From Rhodospirillales bacterium (GTDB taxonomy: Bacteria; Pseudomonadota; Alphaproteobacteria; Reyranellales; Reyranellaceae): 60,751 nucleotides of DNA. The position numbers were made by a program, and so were the translations under genes. Position 1 is the first letter of the stretch. Every line of letters starts with the position of its first letter. Below are positions 19,726 through 28,200 of this stretch, piece by piece. A model generated the notes under the pieces. It saw only the letters and a list, made by a program, of their open reading frames with translations. It was not told the DNA's origin and ran no database searches. Location: NCBI GenBank assembly GCA_016185145.1, contig JACPOB010000052.1, positions 1 through 60,751 of the forward strand, read 5' to 3'.

Positions 19726-20709
19726 TGGAGCCTGGTCCTGCATCGCCTGTGGATTTTCGCGATTGCCGTAGCGACATCGATTTGCCTCGGTGTTGCCGAG
19801 GCGCGCCAGTTCCAGTCGTCGGATGTCGAGACGGCGGACCATCCCACCGTCCAGGCTGTCGCCTACATGGGCGATCTGATGAGGGAGCGCAGCGGCGGGC
19901 GGCTCGCCATCCGTGACCTCGGCGCCGCGGACCGCGATTCCGAGCTCTTCACTCTGGCCCAGCTGCGCACCGGCACGCTGGACATGGCGCGCATCAGCAT
20001 CTCGGCCCTGCACGGCTCGGCCCCGGCCACGGTAATCCCGACCCTGCCGTTCCTGTTCAAGTCGGTGGCGCATCGCCGGCGCACGCTCGACGGACCGATC
20101 GGCGAGGAATTGCTCGCCTCGCTCACCTCCTACGACGTGGTCGGACTCTGCTTCTACGACGTCAGCCCGCGCTCGATCTACATGCCGAACCGATCGGTGC
20201 ACACACCCGCCGACATGAAGGGGCTGAAGATCCGCGTGCAGACCTCCCCGGTCATGGCCGAAGTCATGCAGGCGCTCGGCGCACGGCCCGTCTCCATTCC
20301 CTATGGCCAGGTACGCGCTCAGCTCGCCGCCGGCACGATCGACGCGGCGGAGAACAACATCGTCTCCTATTACGCTTCGCGTCATTTCGAGGTGGCCAAG
20401 GTCTACAGCCTGACCGAGCACGCTGCACCGCAGGGCATCGTGCTGTTTTCAAAGCGGGTGTGGGACCAGCTTCCCGCCGCCGACCAGAAGCTGATCCGCC
20501 AGGCGGCACGCGATTCGGTGACGTTCTACCGCAAGATCGTCGACGAGCAGGAAGCGGCGAGCCGCAGCAAGCTCAGCGAAAGCGGCGTGGAGTTCGTGAC
20601 CGGCACCGACAAGTCGGCCTTCGCCAAGGCCCTGGCGCCGCTCTACCCCAAGCTGGTCACCGATCCCCGCCATCGCGCGCTGGTCGACAGGATCAAGTCG
20701 GCGGAGTGA
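19726..20709 (+). CDS. TRAP transporter solute receptor (DctP-like), 5' end uncertain
   Basis: From 19804 the frame encodes a DctP-type receptor (RQFQSSDVETADHPTVQAVA, MRERSGGRL, DMKGLKIRVQ, AAENNIVSYY). Before it, the same frame gives a convincing signal peptide (LHRLWIFAIAVATSICLGVAEA, codons 19738-19803). This frame has no ATG, GTG or TTG between the TGA at 19702 and the ATG at 19867, and starting at 19867 would remove the signal peptide. Either a CTG codon (19732 or 19738) starts translation or a 1-nt shift near 19720 separates it from the ATG at 19701. No dctQM genes are adjacent. Confidence 0.75.
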   Translation, partial: WSLVLHRLWIFAIAVATSICLGVAEARQFQSSDVETADHPTVQAVAYMGDLMRERSGGRLAIRDLGAADRDSELFTLAQLRTGTLDMARISISALHGSAPATVIPTLPFLFKSVAHRRRTLDGPIGEELLASLTSYDVVGLCFYDVSPRSIYMPNRSVHTPADMKGLKIRVQTSPVMAEVMQALGARPVSIPYGQVRAQLAAGTIDAAENNIVSYYASRHFEVAKVYSLTEHAAPQGIVLFSKRVWDQLPAADQKLIRQAARDSVTFYRKIVDEQEAASRSKLSESGVEFVTGTDKSAFAKALAPLYPKLVTDPRHRALVDRIKSAE

Positions 20710-20711
20710 TC

Positions 20712-20860
20712 ATACTTTTTCGGACCGCCGACCTCTGGCCTGCTCATGTTCTTCTGGACCGCGAGCCTCTGGCTCGCTCATGAATCATGAGCGAGCCAGA
20801 GGCTCGCGGTCCGGAAGGTCAAGACCATGAGCGGACCCGGAGGCCCGCTCTCCCGGTCAG
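20712..20860. repeat. Family A cluster (locus 4): inverted pair plus flanking half units
   Basis: The core at 20751-20817 is an inverted pair (TTCTGGACCGCGAGCCTCTG... with complement around TCATGAATCATGA). Degenerate half units flank it at 20720-20748 (GGACCGCCGACCTCTGGCCTGCTCATG) and 20825-20858. It fills the gap between the convergent TRAP receptor and dimethylformamidase-like genes. Confidence 0.8.
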
Positions 20861-23007
20861 AACGGCCACTTCAGTCCCAGCTCGCCGAACCGGTTGATCA
20901 CGTTGAAGGTCAGCCGCGAGACGTCGTTGTCGAACTTGTTGTGCGGCAGCGACCCGCAATAGGTGATCGAGCCGACCGAGAATACCGCGCCACCCTTGGG
21001 CTTCTCGATGTAGGTCATGTCGGCGCGTATCAGCCCTTCCAGCGTGTCGCCGGTGATGGTGGTGTTGAAGCCCAGCCGCTCCTCGTGCACGACCACGAAC
21101 TCCTTGCGGTCGTGGCCTTCGGACGAGGCCAGGACCACGGCGTTGAGCGGGCTGCCCAGCCGATGATCGAGACGGTCGAGCTCGAAGCCCGCCGCGCCGC
21201 CGCCCGAGAAGCCGTAGCCGCCGAACAGCTCGTCCTTCACGCCCTCGAACACCCAGGCGTGATGGTTGTCGCGCGCCGCCGGCGACTGGCGATAGGAATC
21301 GCCGACGAACAGGCCCTGGCTCGAGAAGCCGATGCCGCACAGCACGTTGGGCGGCCGGTCCGAGCGCCGCCACAGCCCGCCATAGGCGCCGTCGAAGGCG
21401 TGATAGTACTCGCCGGGCTCGGCCGGCCAGGTGCGGATGCCGCCCTCGGTGCGACGCACTTCGATGGCGCCCGGCACGGCGTCGGAAAGCGCCACGCGCC
21501 AATAGAAGCCGTTGCCGCCGAGATACATCAACCGGCCGCCCGTTTCGGTGTAGGCCTGCAACGCATCGAGCGTCTGCTTGGTGTGGTACTCCGGATGCGT
21601 GCCGGTCACGACCACCTTGTACGAGGCGAGGATGTCGACGCCCTTTTCATGCAGGTCGTGGTCGGTGACGACGTCGTAGGCGATGCCCAGCCGGTCGAAC
21701 CAGCCGGTGAGATGGGTGTCGGCCGGCAGGTGGCGGAGGCCGGAGCCCGCCTGGTCGTGGAAGGTGAGGAAGTCGGGCCGCCAGGTCAGCAACGGGCGCA
21801 GGTGCGAGGAGTAGGCGACACCCGAGCCGTCGCGATGGAAGTTGTAGGTCGAGAGGCCGTAATCCTTGTGCTCGTCGGGATTGTTGGCGGCCGCCTTCCA
21901 TTCGGTCATGCGCTGGCGGAACGGCTCGTTGAACATGCCGCGCGAGAAATTGGTGTAGACCTGGTAGGTGAAGGTCGAGGCGATGTAGCAGACCTTGGCC
22001 TGCGGCTTGCCGATCTGCGGGCGCACGAAGAAGGGAATGACGTCGCGATGCGGCCCGCAACGCAGCTGCATGCCATAGACGCCGCTCTTCATGTCCTTCG
22101 GCACGGTGAAGCTGAAATCGTCGGCCCAGCCGCAGTCGTGCAGGTCGTCGTCGTGGAAGTGGATTGCGGCGTACATGTGCGGCGCGCGCTTCCAGTCGCG
22201 CTCGGCGTCGTTCCAGGCCGCGCCCTTCATGGCGCGCGTCGGCAGGTTCCTGAGCGTGCCGTGCAGGCCGTTGGGGCCGCTGTCCTCGATCTCCATCGTG
22301 CCCATGCGGCGGGCAAAGTCCCAGGCGGCGAAGCCCGCGATCACCGGCGCCTCGATCTTGCCGTTGAAGCAGCGCCGCGCCGGGCGGTCGCCGGCGCTTT
22401 CCGCGCCGATGAACACCGGCTGCGCGGCCTCGACGGCGAGACCCGATACGGTCGTGCTCGCTTCGCCCTCGTCGTCGACGGCGAAGGCACGCTTCAGGGG
22501 CTGCTGGCCGACGCGCATCATGCCCGTCGCGGGATCGGCCGAGGCCCACACGCGATACCAGGCGCGATTGCGCAGCTTCCTGCCCGTGACGACGCGCGCG
22601 CTGCCGCATTCCAGCGCCATGCCGTCCGGCGTCAGCACCAGCGCGAAGCCTGCACCGGAGGCGGCGTCGCGCCGCGCGATCACGGTCTGCGGACCATCTT
22701 CCGGCAGGGTCGGCCAGATCAGCGCCTCGACCGAAAGCGCCTCGGGCAGCTTCACGTCGGCGGCGCCCTCGACCAGCGCGTAGGAGCCGGGCCAGGCGTG
22801 CTGCTGGCGCGAGGCGAAGCGGCCGTCGAACAGTTCGGACTGGTCTTCCAGCTTCTGCGCGGGCCCGTCGGGATTGGGATCGCCGCGCACGATGCGCACC
22901 AGCATGGCGTTGTACGGTCCGGGTCCCACGCTAGAAACCTTGAAGCTGATCTTTTCGCCGGCGCGTACCGAGATGCGGTCGGCGTAGCCGGTAAGTGGTG
23001 CTGTCAC
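20857..23007 (-). CDS. N,N-dimethylformamidase large-subunit-like protein
   Basis: The 716-residue protein resembles the catalytic large subunit of dimethylformamidase (DmfA2), which hydrolyses DMF to dimethylamine and formate at a mononuclear iron site. It has an N-terminal beta-rich region with a lectin-like portion, then the conserved core YIASTFTYQVYTNFSRG, the GTHPEYHT segment (His and Glu two residues apart, as expected for the iron-site region), GGRLMYLGGNGFYW and DNHHAWVFEG. No gene for the small DmfA1 subunit is adjacent. It is divergent from a tctC-phosphotriesterase pair, so its real substrate may be another amide. Confidence 0.82.
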   Translation of the reverse strand: MTAPLTGYADRISVRAGEKISFKVSSVGPGPYNAMLVRIVRGDPNPDGPAQKLEDQSELFDGRFASRQQHAWPGSYALVEGAADVKLPEALSVEALIWPTLPEDGPQTVIARRDAASGAGFALVLTPDGMALECGSARVVTGRKLRNRAWYRVWASADPATGMMRVGQQPLKRAFAVDDEGEASTTVSGLAVEAAQPVFIGAESAGDRPARRCFNGKIEAPVIAGFAAWDFARRMGTMEIEDSGPNGLHGTLRNLPTRAMKGAAWNDAERDWKRAPHMYAAIHFHDDDLHDCGWADDFSFTVPKDMKSGVYGMQLRCGPHRDVIPFFVRPQIGKPQAKVCYIASTFTYQVYTNFSRGMFNEPFRQRMTEWKAAANNPDEHKDYGLSTYNFHRDGSGVAYSSHLRPLLTWRPDFLTFHDQAGSGLRHLPADTHLTGWFDRLGIAYDVVTDHDLHEKGVDILASYKVVVTGTHPEYHTKQTLDALQAYTETGGRLMYLGGNGFYWRVALSDAVPGAIEVRRTEGGIRTWPAEPGEYYHAFDGAYGGLWRRSDRPPNVLCGIGFSSQGLFVGDSYRQSPAARDNHHAWVFEGVKDELFGGYGFSGGGAAGFELDRLDHRLGSPLNAVVLASSEGHDRKEFVVVHEERLGFNTTITGDTLEGLIRADMTYIEKPKGGAVFSVGSITYCGSLPHNKFDNDVSRLTFNVINRFGELGLKWPF

Positions 23008-23061
23008 GTTTGTCTCCCCTCAGGCCGACGATATAGTCACCCGAAGCGGAGGAGGAATTCC

Positions 23062-24045
23062 ATGACCAAGATCGCTCGCCGTGCGGTACTCGCCGGCGCG
23101 CTCGCTGCACCGATGCTGGCGCGAAACGTGCTTGCGCAGGGCGGCTATCCCAACAAGCAGATCCGCATGGTCGTGCCCTTCGCGGCCGCCGGCACGACCG
23201 ACCTTCTGGGGCGCATCGTCGCGCAATACCTCACCGAGCAGTGGGGCCAGCAGGTGATCGTCGACAACAAGACGGGCGCGGGCGGCAATGTCGGCGCCGA
23301 GCTGGTCGCCAAGGCACCGGCCGACGGCTACACGCTGCTGCTGGGCACGGTCGGCACTGCCGTCACCAATCAGTATCTCTACAAGAACATGCCCTACGAC
23401 AGCATGAAGAGCTTCGCCCCGGTGGCGCTGGTCGGCGAGGTGGCGAACGTGCTCGCCGTCCATCCGAGCTTCCCGGCCAAGACCCTCAAGGAATTCGTCG
23501 ACTACTGCAAGGCGCAGGGGCCCAACAAGGTGAGCTACGGCTCGCCCGCCGTCGGCGGCACGGGCCATCTCGCCATGGAGTATCTGTCGGAGCTCGCCGG
23601 CATCAGGCTCGAGCACGTCGTCTATCGCGGCAGCTCGCTGGTGATGAAGGACCTTCTGGCCGGCCACATCCTCACCACCATGGACAACCTGCCGCCCTAT
23701 CTGCAGCACATCCAGTCGGGCGCCTTGCGCGCGCTCGGCGTCAGCTCGGCCAAGCGCTGGTTCTCCGCGCCCGAGGTGCCGACCATCGCCGAGCAGGGCT
23801 ACCCGGGTTTCGATGCCGCCCCATGGTGGTACGTCGCGGCGCCGGCCGGCACGCCGGCCGACATCGTCAAGAAGCTGTCGGACGAGATCACCAAGGGCGT
23901 CAAGTCCGAGCCGGTGATCAAGAAGATCCGCGAAGCCGGCGCCGCCGAGCTGCCGGGCGATTCGGCGGCGCTCCTGAAGCAGATGGAATCCGAGAACGTC
24001 AAATGGAAGAAGGTCATCACCGCCGCCAAGCTGGAGCCGCAATGA
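23062..24045 (+). CDS. Tripartite tricarboxylate transporter receptor, Bug/TctC family
   Basis: The 327-residue exported receptor starts at an ATG preceded by GGAGGAGG. It has a Tat-like signal (MTKIARRAVLAGALAAPMLA), then RMVVPFAAAGTTDLLGR, DNKTGAGGNVGAELVAKAPA and VPTIAEQGYPG. It has no TctAB partner here. Its stop overlaps the start of the phosphotriesterase gene (ATGA), which strongly links solute capture with that hydrolase. It is divergent from the dimethylformamidase-like gene across 54 bp. Confidence 0.92.
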   Translation: MTKIARRAVLAGALAAPMLARNVLAQGGYPNKQIRMVVPFAAAGTTDLLGRIVAQYLTEQWGQQVIVDNKTGAGGNVGAELVAKAPADGYTLLLGTVGTAVTNQYLYKNMPYDSMKSFAPVALVGEVANVLAVHPSFPAKTLKEFVDYCKAQGPNKVSYGSPAVGGTGHLAMEYLSELAGIRLEHVVYRGSSLVMKDLLAGHILTTMDNLPPYLQHIQSGALRALGVSSAKRWFSAPEVPTIAEQGYPGFDAAPWWYVAAPAGTPADIVKKLSDEITKGVKSEPVIKKIREAGAAELPGDSAALLKQMESENVKWKKVITAAKLEPQ

Positions 24046-25085
24046 CCCGCGACGAGCTCAAAGGGAGGATCCAGACCGTCCTCGGCCCGATCGCGCCGGA
24101 GACGCTCGGCCGCACGCTGATGCACGAGCACGTGCTGTGCGATATCCGGCCTCCGGGCAGGCGCTCCGACAACGACCTCGGGCCCGAGATCACGCTGGAG
24201 AACGTCTGGCAGATGAACTACGGCCGCGGCCTGCAGCGCGCCGGCCGCAAGTACATGCTCGATCTCGAGGATATCGCCACGCGCGAGGTGGCGATGATGA
24301 AGCATCAGGGCGGCGACGCCATCGTCGAGCTGACCTGCGGCGGTCTCTCGCCCGATCCGACGGGACTGCGGCGAATCGCTGCCGGCACCGGCGTGCACCT
24401 GATCATGGGCTGCGGCTACTACGTCAACGATTACCAGGATCCCAGGAACCAGGGTCGCAGCGTCGACGACTTCGCCCGGGAGATCATCGGCCAAGTCCTG
24501 CACGGCGCCTGGGGCACCGACGTGTGCGCCGGCATGATCGGCGAGATCGGCTGCACCGCGCCGTGGACCGCCACCGAGAAGAAGGTGATGCAGGCGGCAT
24601 TGATTGCGGCAAGCGAGACGGGTGCCTCGATCAACGTCCATCCCGGCCGCAACCCCGACCAGCCGCAGGAAGTGGCCGACTTCATCAAGGCCGCGGGCAG
24701 GCCGACCGAGCGCGTGGTGATCAGCCATATCGATCGCACCATCTTCGACGAGGAGCGCCTGCTGCGGCTCGCCGACTCCGGCGTCACCATCGAGTTCGAC
24801 CTGTTCGGCCAGGAGAACAGCTATTACGGCCTCTCCGACATCGACATGCCCAACGATGCCACGCGGCTCAGGCTGATCCGCGCCCTGATCGACCATGGCC
24901 ATCTCGACCGCGTCGTGATCAGCCACGACATCTGCTACCGCACGCGGCTCACGACCTTCGGCGGCCACGGCTACGGCCACATCTTCCGCAACGTCGTGCC
25001 GATGATGAAGGAGCGCGGCTACAGCGAGGACGAGATCGACGCCATCCTGGTGCGCAATCCAAGGCGCCTGCTGACGTTCGTCTAG
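24042..25085 (+). CDS. Phosphotriesterase-family metal-dependent hydrolase
   Basis: The 347-residue amidohydrolase-superfamily enzyme has the first metal motif HEH (His28, His30 in LMHEHVLCD), a bridging position in GEIGCTAPWT, His in INVHPG, His in VISHID and Asp in VISHDICY. PTE-like relatives include lactonases, esterases and amide-ring hydrolases, so the name does not imply organophosphate hydrolysis. Translational coupling to the receptor gene and divergence from the DMFase-like gene suggest a small amide- or lactone-type catabolic unit. Confidence 0.88.
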   Translation: MTRDELKGRIQTVLGPIAPETLGRTLMHEHVLCDIRPPGRRSDNDLGPEITLENVWQMNYGRGLQRAGRKYMLDLEDIATREVAMMKHQGGDAIVELTCGGLSPDPTGLRRIAAGTGVHLIMGCGYYVNDYQDPRNQGRSVDDFAREIIGQVLHGAWGTDVCAGMIGEIGCTAPWTATEKKVMQAALIAASETGASINVHPGRNPDQPQEVADFIKAAGRPTERVVISHIDRTIFDEERLLRLADSGVTIEFDLFGQENSYYGLSDIDMPNDATRLRLIRALIDHGHLDRVVISHDICYRTRLTTFGGHGYGHIFRNVVPMMKERGYSEDEIDAILVRNPRRLLTFV

Positions 25086-25117
25086 CACGCGCTTTCATTG
25101 AATAGTATTCACAGATG

Positions 25118-25223
25118 ACCTCATCCTGAGGAGCCGCGCGCAGCGCGGCGTCTCGAAGGATGGCAACAAAGGCGATGTAGCCCACCCTTCGAGACGGCCC
25201 TGCGGGCCTCCTCAGGGTGAGGT
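25118..25223. repeat. Family B repeat, head-to-head pair
   Basis: One unit (ACCTCATCCTGAGGAGCC...TCTCGAAGGATGG) faces a second (CCACCCTTCGAGACGG...CTCCTCAGGGTGAGGT) across about 26 bp, forming a 106-bp inverted repeat downstream of the phosphotriesterase gene. The 25224-25360 stretch that follows shows no gene. Confidence 0.8.
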
Positions 25224-25437
25224 CGGGCTGTATCGGCGTCCAATCCGTCCATTCATGAGCCTGCTCGATAAGGGCTATCGGGCGGCTGCCGCTAATCATG
25301 CGACTGCTGTCGAGCCATCTTCGGATCCGCTCCACGCTGCAACATGGTCGCGAGGTCCGGGTGAAACGTCTCGTCACGATGCTCCTGTCGCTTTTCTTGA
25401 CGGTTCCGCTCGCAGTCCACGCGGAAGAGGCAGGCAC

Positions 25438-26136
25438 ATGTTGGATGTCAGCACGCTCGACAATGTCCGGAAGGTCGCTCCCGCGCTCGAGAAATACGCA
25501 CAGGGACCGCTCGCCGACTTGTGGCGGCGGCCCGGCCTCGCGCCGCGCGATCGCAGCATCATCACCTTGGCGGCGTTGATCGCGCGCAATCAGCCTGCCG
25601 AGCTGGCTGTCCAGCTCGAGCGTGCCCTCGACAACGGCGTGAAGCCGTGCGAGATCGCCGAGATCATCACGCATCTCGCCTTCTATTCCGGCTGGCCAAA
25701 CGCCATGGCGGCGGTCGCCGTCGCGAAGGACATCTTTGCCCGTCGCAACATCGGCACGGATCAATTGCCTGCGGGATCGCCGCCGCCGCTTCCGCTGAAC
25801 GAGGCCGCGGAAGCCGAGCGCGCCGCACGCGTCGGCCAGCAGTTCGGTGCGGCCTTTCCGGGCATCGTCCAGTACACGACCGACGTCCTGTTCCTCGACT
25901 TGTGGCTGCGCCCCGACCCCGCGCCGCGCGACCGCAGCCTGGTCACCGTCAGCGCCCTGATCGCGTCGGGTCAGGTCGCGCAGGTGCCCTATCATCTCGG
26001 CCGGGCGATGGATAACGGCCTGACAGAAGCGCAAGCCGCCGAGGCGATCACCCATCTTGCCTTCTATGCGGGATGGCCCAACGCCTTCTCGGCGCTGCCA
26101 GTGGCAAAGGATGTGTTCGAGAAGCGGCCCAAGTGA
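25438..26136 (+). CDS. Double carboxymuconolactone decarboxylase-like (AhpD-fold) protein
   Basis: The 232-residue protein contains two tandem CMD/AhpD-like units: LAPRDRSIITLAALIA with THLAFYSGWPNAMAA, then PAPRDRSLVTVSALIA with THLAFYAGWPNAFSA. No CxxC redox motif is present, so peroxidase-partner activity is unlikely; gamma-carboxymuconolactone decarboxylase-like chemistry is possible. Directly upstream, in another frame from the GTG at 25361, lies a clean signal peptide (VKRLVTMLLSLFLTVPLAVH-AEE) that runs into this ATG. The original product may have been exported and now be frameshifted. It converges with the LysR gene. Confidence 0.82.
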   Translation: MLDVSTLDNVRKVAPALEKYAQGPLADLWRRPGLAPRDRSIITLAALIARNQPAELAVQLERALDNGVKPCEIAEIITHLAFYSGWPNAMAAVAVAKDIFARRNIGTDQLPAGSPPPLPLNEAAEAERAARVGQQFGAAFPGIVQYTTDVLFLDLWLRPDPAPRDRSLVTVSALIASGQVAQVPYHLGRAMDNGLTEAQAAEAITHLAFYAGWPNAFSALPVAKDVFEKRPK

Positions 26137-26148
26137 GTGTTGCGTCCG

Positions 26149-27048
26149 TCATCTCTTGCCGCGATAGCGCAGAGCGTCGACCAGCAGGGCGAAGGCCGGC
26201 GAGGCCTGGCGCCGGCTGGGATAGTAGAGATGGTATCCCGGATAGGGCGGGCACCAATCGGCCAGCACCTGCACGAGCCGGCCTTTCGACAGGTGCGGCA
26301 GGACGAGCTCCTCCGGCAGGTAGGCGAGGCCGAAACCGGCCAACGCGGCATTGAGCATCTGCGCGGTGCCGTTGAAGACGAGCTGGCCGTCGACTCGCAC
26401 CTTGAGCTGCCGTCCACCCTTCTCGAACTCCCAGGCATAGAGGCCGCCATGGGTCGGCAGGCGGAGATTGATGCAGTCGTGCTCGACCAGCTCCTGCGGT
26501 GTCTTGGGCGGCGGCCGCTTCTTGAAATAGGCCGGTACGCCGACGACGGCCATGCGCAGGTCAGGCCCGATGCGCACCGCGATCATGTCCTTTGCGATCT
26601 GCTCGCCATCACGGACGCCGGCATCGAAGCGCTCGGCAACGATGTCGGTCAGGCCGTAGTCGACGACGATCTCGATCTTGATGTCGGGATAGTGCCGCAG
26701 GAAGTTGGAGAGCTTCGGCCACAGGATCGTGTCGATGACCACGTCGGTGGCGGTGAGTCGGATCGTGCCGGCGGGCCTGTCGCGAAACGCGCTCAACGCC
26801 GCGACCTCGGCGTCGATCTCGTCGAAGCGAGGCCCGACCGTCTGCAGCAGCCGTTCGCCGGCCTCGGTCGGCGAGACGCTGCGTGTCGTGCGGGTCAGGA
26901 GGCGGACGCCGAGCCGGGCTTCCAGTCCGCGAACGGTATGGCTGAGCGCCGACTGCGACACGCCGAGCTTGGCGGCCGCCCTGGTGAAGCTGCGCTCGCG
27001 CGCGACGCCCACGAAAGCCAGCAGATCATCGAGATTGCCGCGCTGCAT
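26149..27048 (-). CDS. LysR-family transcriptional regulator
   Basis: The 299-residue protein has an N-terminal winged helix (FVGVARERSFTRAAAKLGVS, then QSALSHTVRGLEARLG) and a C-terminal effector domain of the CrgA type (GTIRLTATD, GLAYLPEELV). It lies between the CMD gene (convergent) and the DUF2255-cupin-molybdoenzyme group (divergent), the normal position for the activator of those genes. An inverted repeat CATGA-N7-TCATG at 27050-27066 just upstream of its start may be its own operator. Confidence 0.93.
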   Translation of the reverse strand: MQRGNLDDLLAFVGVARERSFTRAAAKLGVSQSALSHTVRGLEARLGVRLLTRTTRSVSPTEAGERLLQTVGPRFDEIDAEVAALSAFRDRPAGTIRLTATDVVIDTILWPKLSNFLRHYPDIKIEIVVDYGLTDIVAERFDAGVRDGEQIAKDMIAVRIGPDLRMAVVGVPAYFKKRPPPKTPQELVEHDCINLRLPTHGGLYAWEFEKGGRQLKVRVDGQLVFNGTAQMLNAALAGFGLAYLPEELVLPHLSKGRLVQVLADWCPPYPGYHLYYPSRRQASPAFALLVDALRYRGKR

Positions 27049-27049
27049 T

Positions 27050-27066
27050 CATGACCTCTGCTCATG
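27050..27066. promoter_or_regulatory. Candidate LysR operator
   Basis: Interrupted inverted repeat CATGA-CCTCTGC-TCATG, 1 bp upstream of the LysR start codon in the divergent intergenic region. Size and place fit LysR autoregulation, but a single palindrome is weak evidence. Confidence 0.35.
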
Positions 27067-27142
27067 AGCCCATTCGAACTATAGCGGCTAGTCGCCGGGT
27101 GTGGCGCTGCCTATCTGGAGTCGGACGACGAAGGAGCGTGCC

Positions 27143-27349
27143 GTGACGGCATTCCTGTGCACCGAAAGCGAGATCCTCGATGCGGCAGCGCTCGCCGCCT
27201 ATGTTCCGCCGGTCCGCGAAGCGTTGATCGCCGCCGCGGCCGTCCGGCGGTCATCATGGCTGAGATCGCCTGCGCTCGCCGCGCTCGAACCGCAGCGCGC
27301 GAAGGCTTACCGGGTGCTGCGGCAGTACCTCGTGGAGGGTCCATCATGA
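27143..27349 (+). CDS. Small hypothetical protein upstream of DUF2255 gene
   Basis: The GTG at 27143 follows AAGGAG and opens a 68-residue frame (MTAFLCTESEILDAAALAAY...) that ends in ATGA overlap with the DUF2255 gene at 27346. Coupling and a good ribosome-binding site argue that it is real. It is Ala-rich and probably helical, with no signal peptide and no recognisable domain. Its function is unknown; it may be a small partner of the downstream protein or a coupling leader. Confidence 0.55.
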   Translation: MTAFLCTESEILDAAALAAYVPPVREALIAAAAVRRSSWLRSPALAALEPQRAKAYRVLRQYLVEGPS

Positions 27350-27708
27350 AGACTTTCGATGCCGATACGCTTCGCACCTTGCGTGACGCCAACGAGGTCA
27401 CGATCCGGACGGACAAGCACCCCGGGCACGCATTGCCGATCTGGGTGGTCGTGGACGGCGACGACGCCTTCGTGCGCTCGGTGCGCGGCGCGCGGGGTCG
27501 CTGGTACCGCGACCTTGCCGCCGGTGGGTTCGCCACCTTGGAAGTCGCCGGCCGGAGCTTGGCGGTCCAGGCCATCCCGGCGGGCGATACCGCCGCGATC
27601 GATCGCGCGAGCCGTGAGTATCTCCGGAAATACCGGCCGAGCCCCTACGCGCAGTCGATGGTGAAGCCCGACGTCCTGCCGACGACGCTGCGATTGGAAC
27701 CCCGTTAA
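27346..27708 (+). CDS. DUF2255 family protein
   Basis: The 120-residue protein ([36 protein letters not shown]) fits the DUF2255 family, which has a split-barrel flavin-reductase-like fold by general knowledge. Substrate and cofactor are unknown. It overlaps the small upstream gene and is followed after 13 bp by the cupin gene, so it belongs to the LysR-divergent operon. Confidence 0.75.
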   Translation: MKTFDADTLRTLRDANEVTIRTDKHPGHALPIWVVVDGDDAFVRSVRGARGRWYRDLAAGGFATLEVAGRSLAVQAIPAGDTAAIDRASREYLRKYRPSPYAQSMVKPDVLPTTLRLEPR

Positions 27709-27721
27709 ACGGAGGCCGACA

Positions 27722-28120
27722 ATGGAAATCAAGCGCATCGGCTCGCAGCCCTCCAACAAGGGACCGGCCGACTGGTTCACCGGCACGGTCCGTGTCGATC
27801 CTTTGTTCAAGGCGCCCGATCCCGGGCGCGTATCGGGGGCGTCCGTCACGTTCGAGCCGGGCGCGCGCTCGGCCTGGCACACGCACCCGCTCGGACAGAC
27901 CTTGATCGTCACTGCCGGCTGCGGATGGGTGCAGTGCTGGGGCGGGCCGGTCGAGGAAATTCGTCCCGGCGACGTGATCTGGACCGCGCCCGGCGAGAAA
28001 CATTGGCATGGCGCCAAGGCGACCACGGCGATGACCCATATCGCCGTTCAGGAAGCGCTGAACGGCAAGGTCGTCGACTGGATGGAAAAGGTCGGCGACG
28101 ACCAGTATCCGAGTTTCTAG
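27722..28120 (+). CDS. Cupin, (R)-hydroxynitrile-lyase-like
   Basis: The 132-residue single-domain cupin is strikingly close to the manganese cupin hydroxynitrile lyase of Granulicella tundricola as I recall it. The metal ligands match in number: His53, His55 and Gln59 in [10 protein letters not shown], and His94 in EKHWHG. The active-site residues Ala40, Val42 and Gln110 are also the same. That enzyme cleaves or forms mandelonitrile, although the natural role of these cupins is unclear. It lies in a LysR-linked cluster with CMD-like and DUF2255 proteins. No signal peptide is present, so it is cytosolic. Confidence 0.85.
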   Translation: MEIKRIGSQPSNKGPADWFTGTVRVDPLFKAPDPGRVSGASVTFEPGARSAWHTHPLGQTLIVTAGCGWVQCWGGPVEEIRPGDVIWTAPGEKHWHGAKATTAMTHIAVQEALNGKVVDWMEKVGDDQYPSF

Positions 28121-28200
28121 CACCTGGAATCACGGATGCCGACACATCTCCGCTGTGGCGCAGTCGTCAGCGATAGTCCGTACCAGGGGAAAGAAAGAAG

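Noticed and set aside
20712..20860. CRISPR-like repetition
   Set aside because: The units are inverted, differ in sequence and have no regular spacers. They belong to the family A hairpins.
20827..23061. Long plus-strand frame leading into the tctC gene
   Set aside because: It is antisense to the dimethylformamidase-like gene and has low-complexity His/Arg/Ala composition. The real tctC start is the ATG at 23062 with GGAGGAGG upstream.
24042..25085. Organophosphate-degrading phosphotriesterase
   Set aside because: The PTE family is mostly lactonases and amide or ester hydrolases. The genomic context gives no sign of organophosphate metabolism, so only the family name is used.
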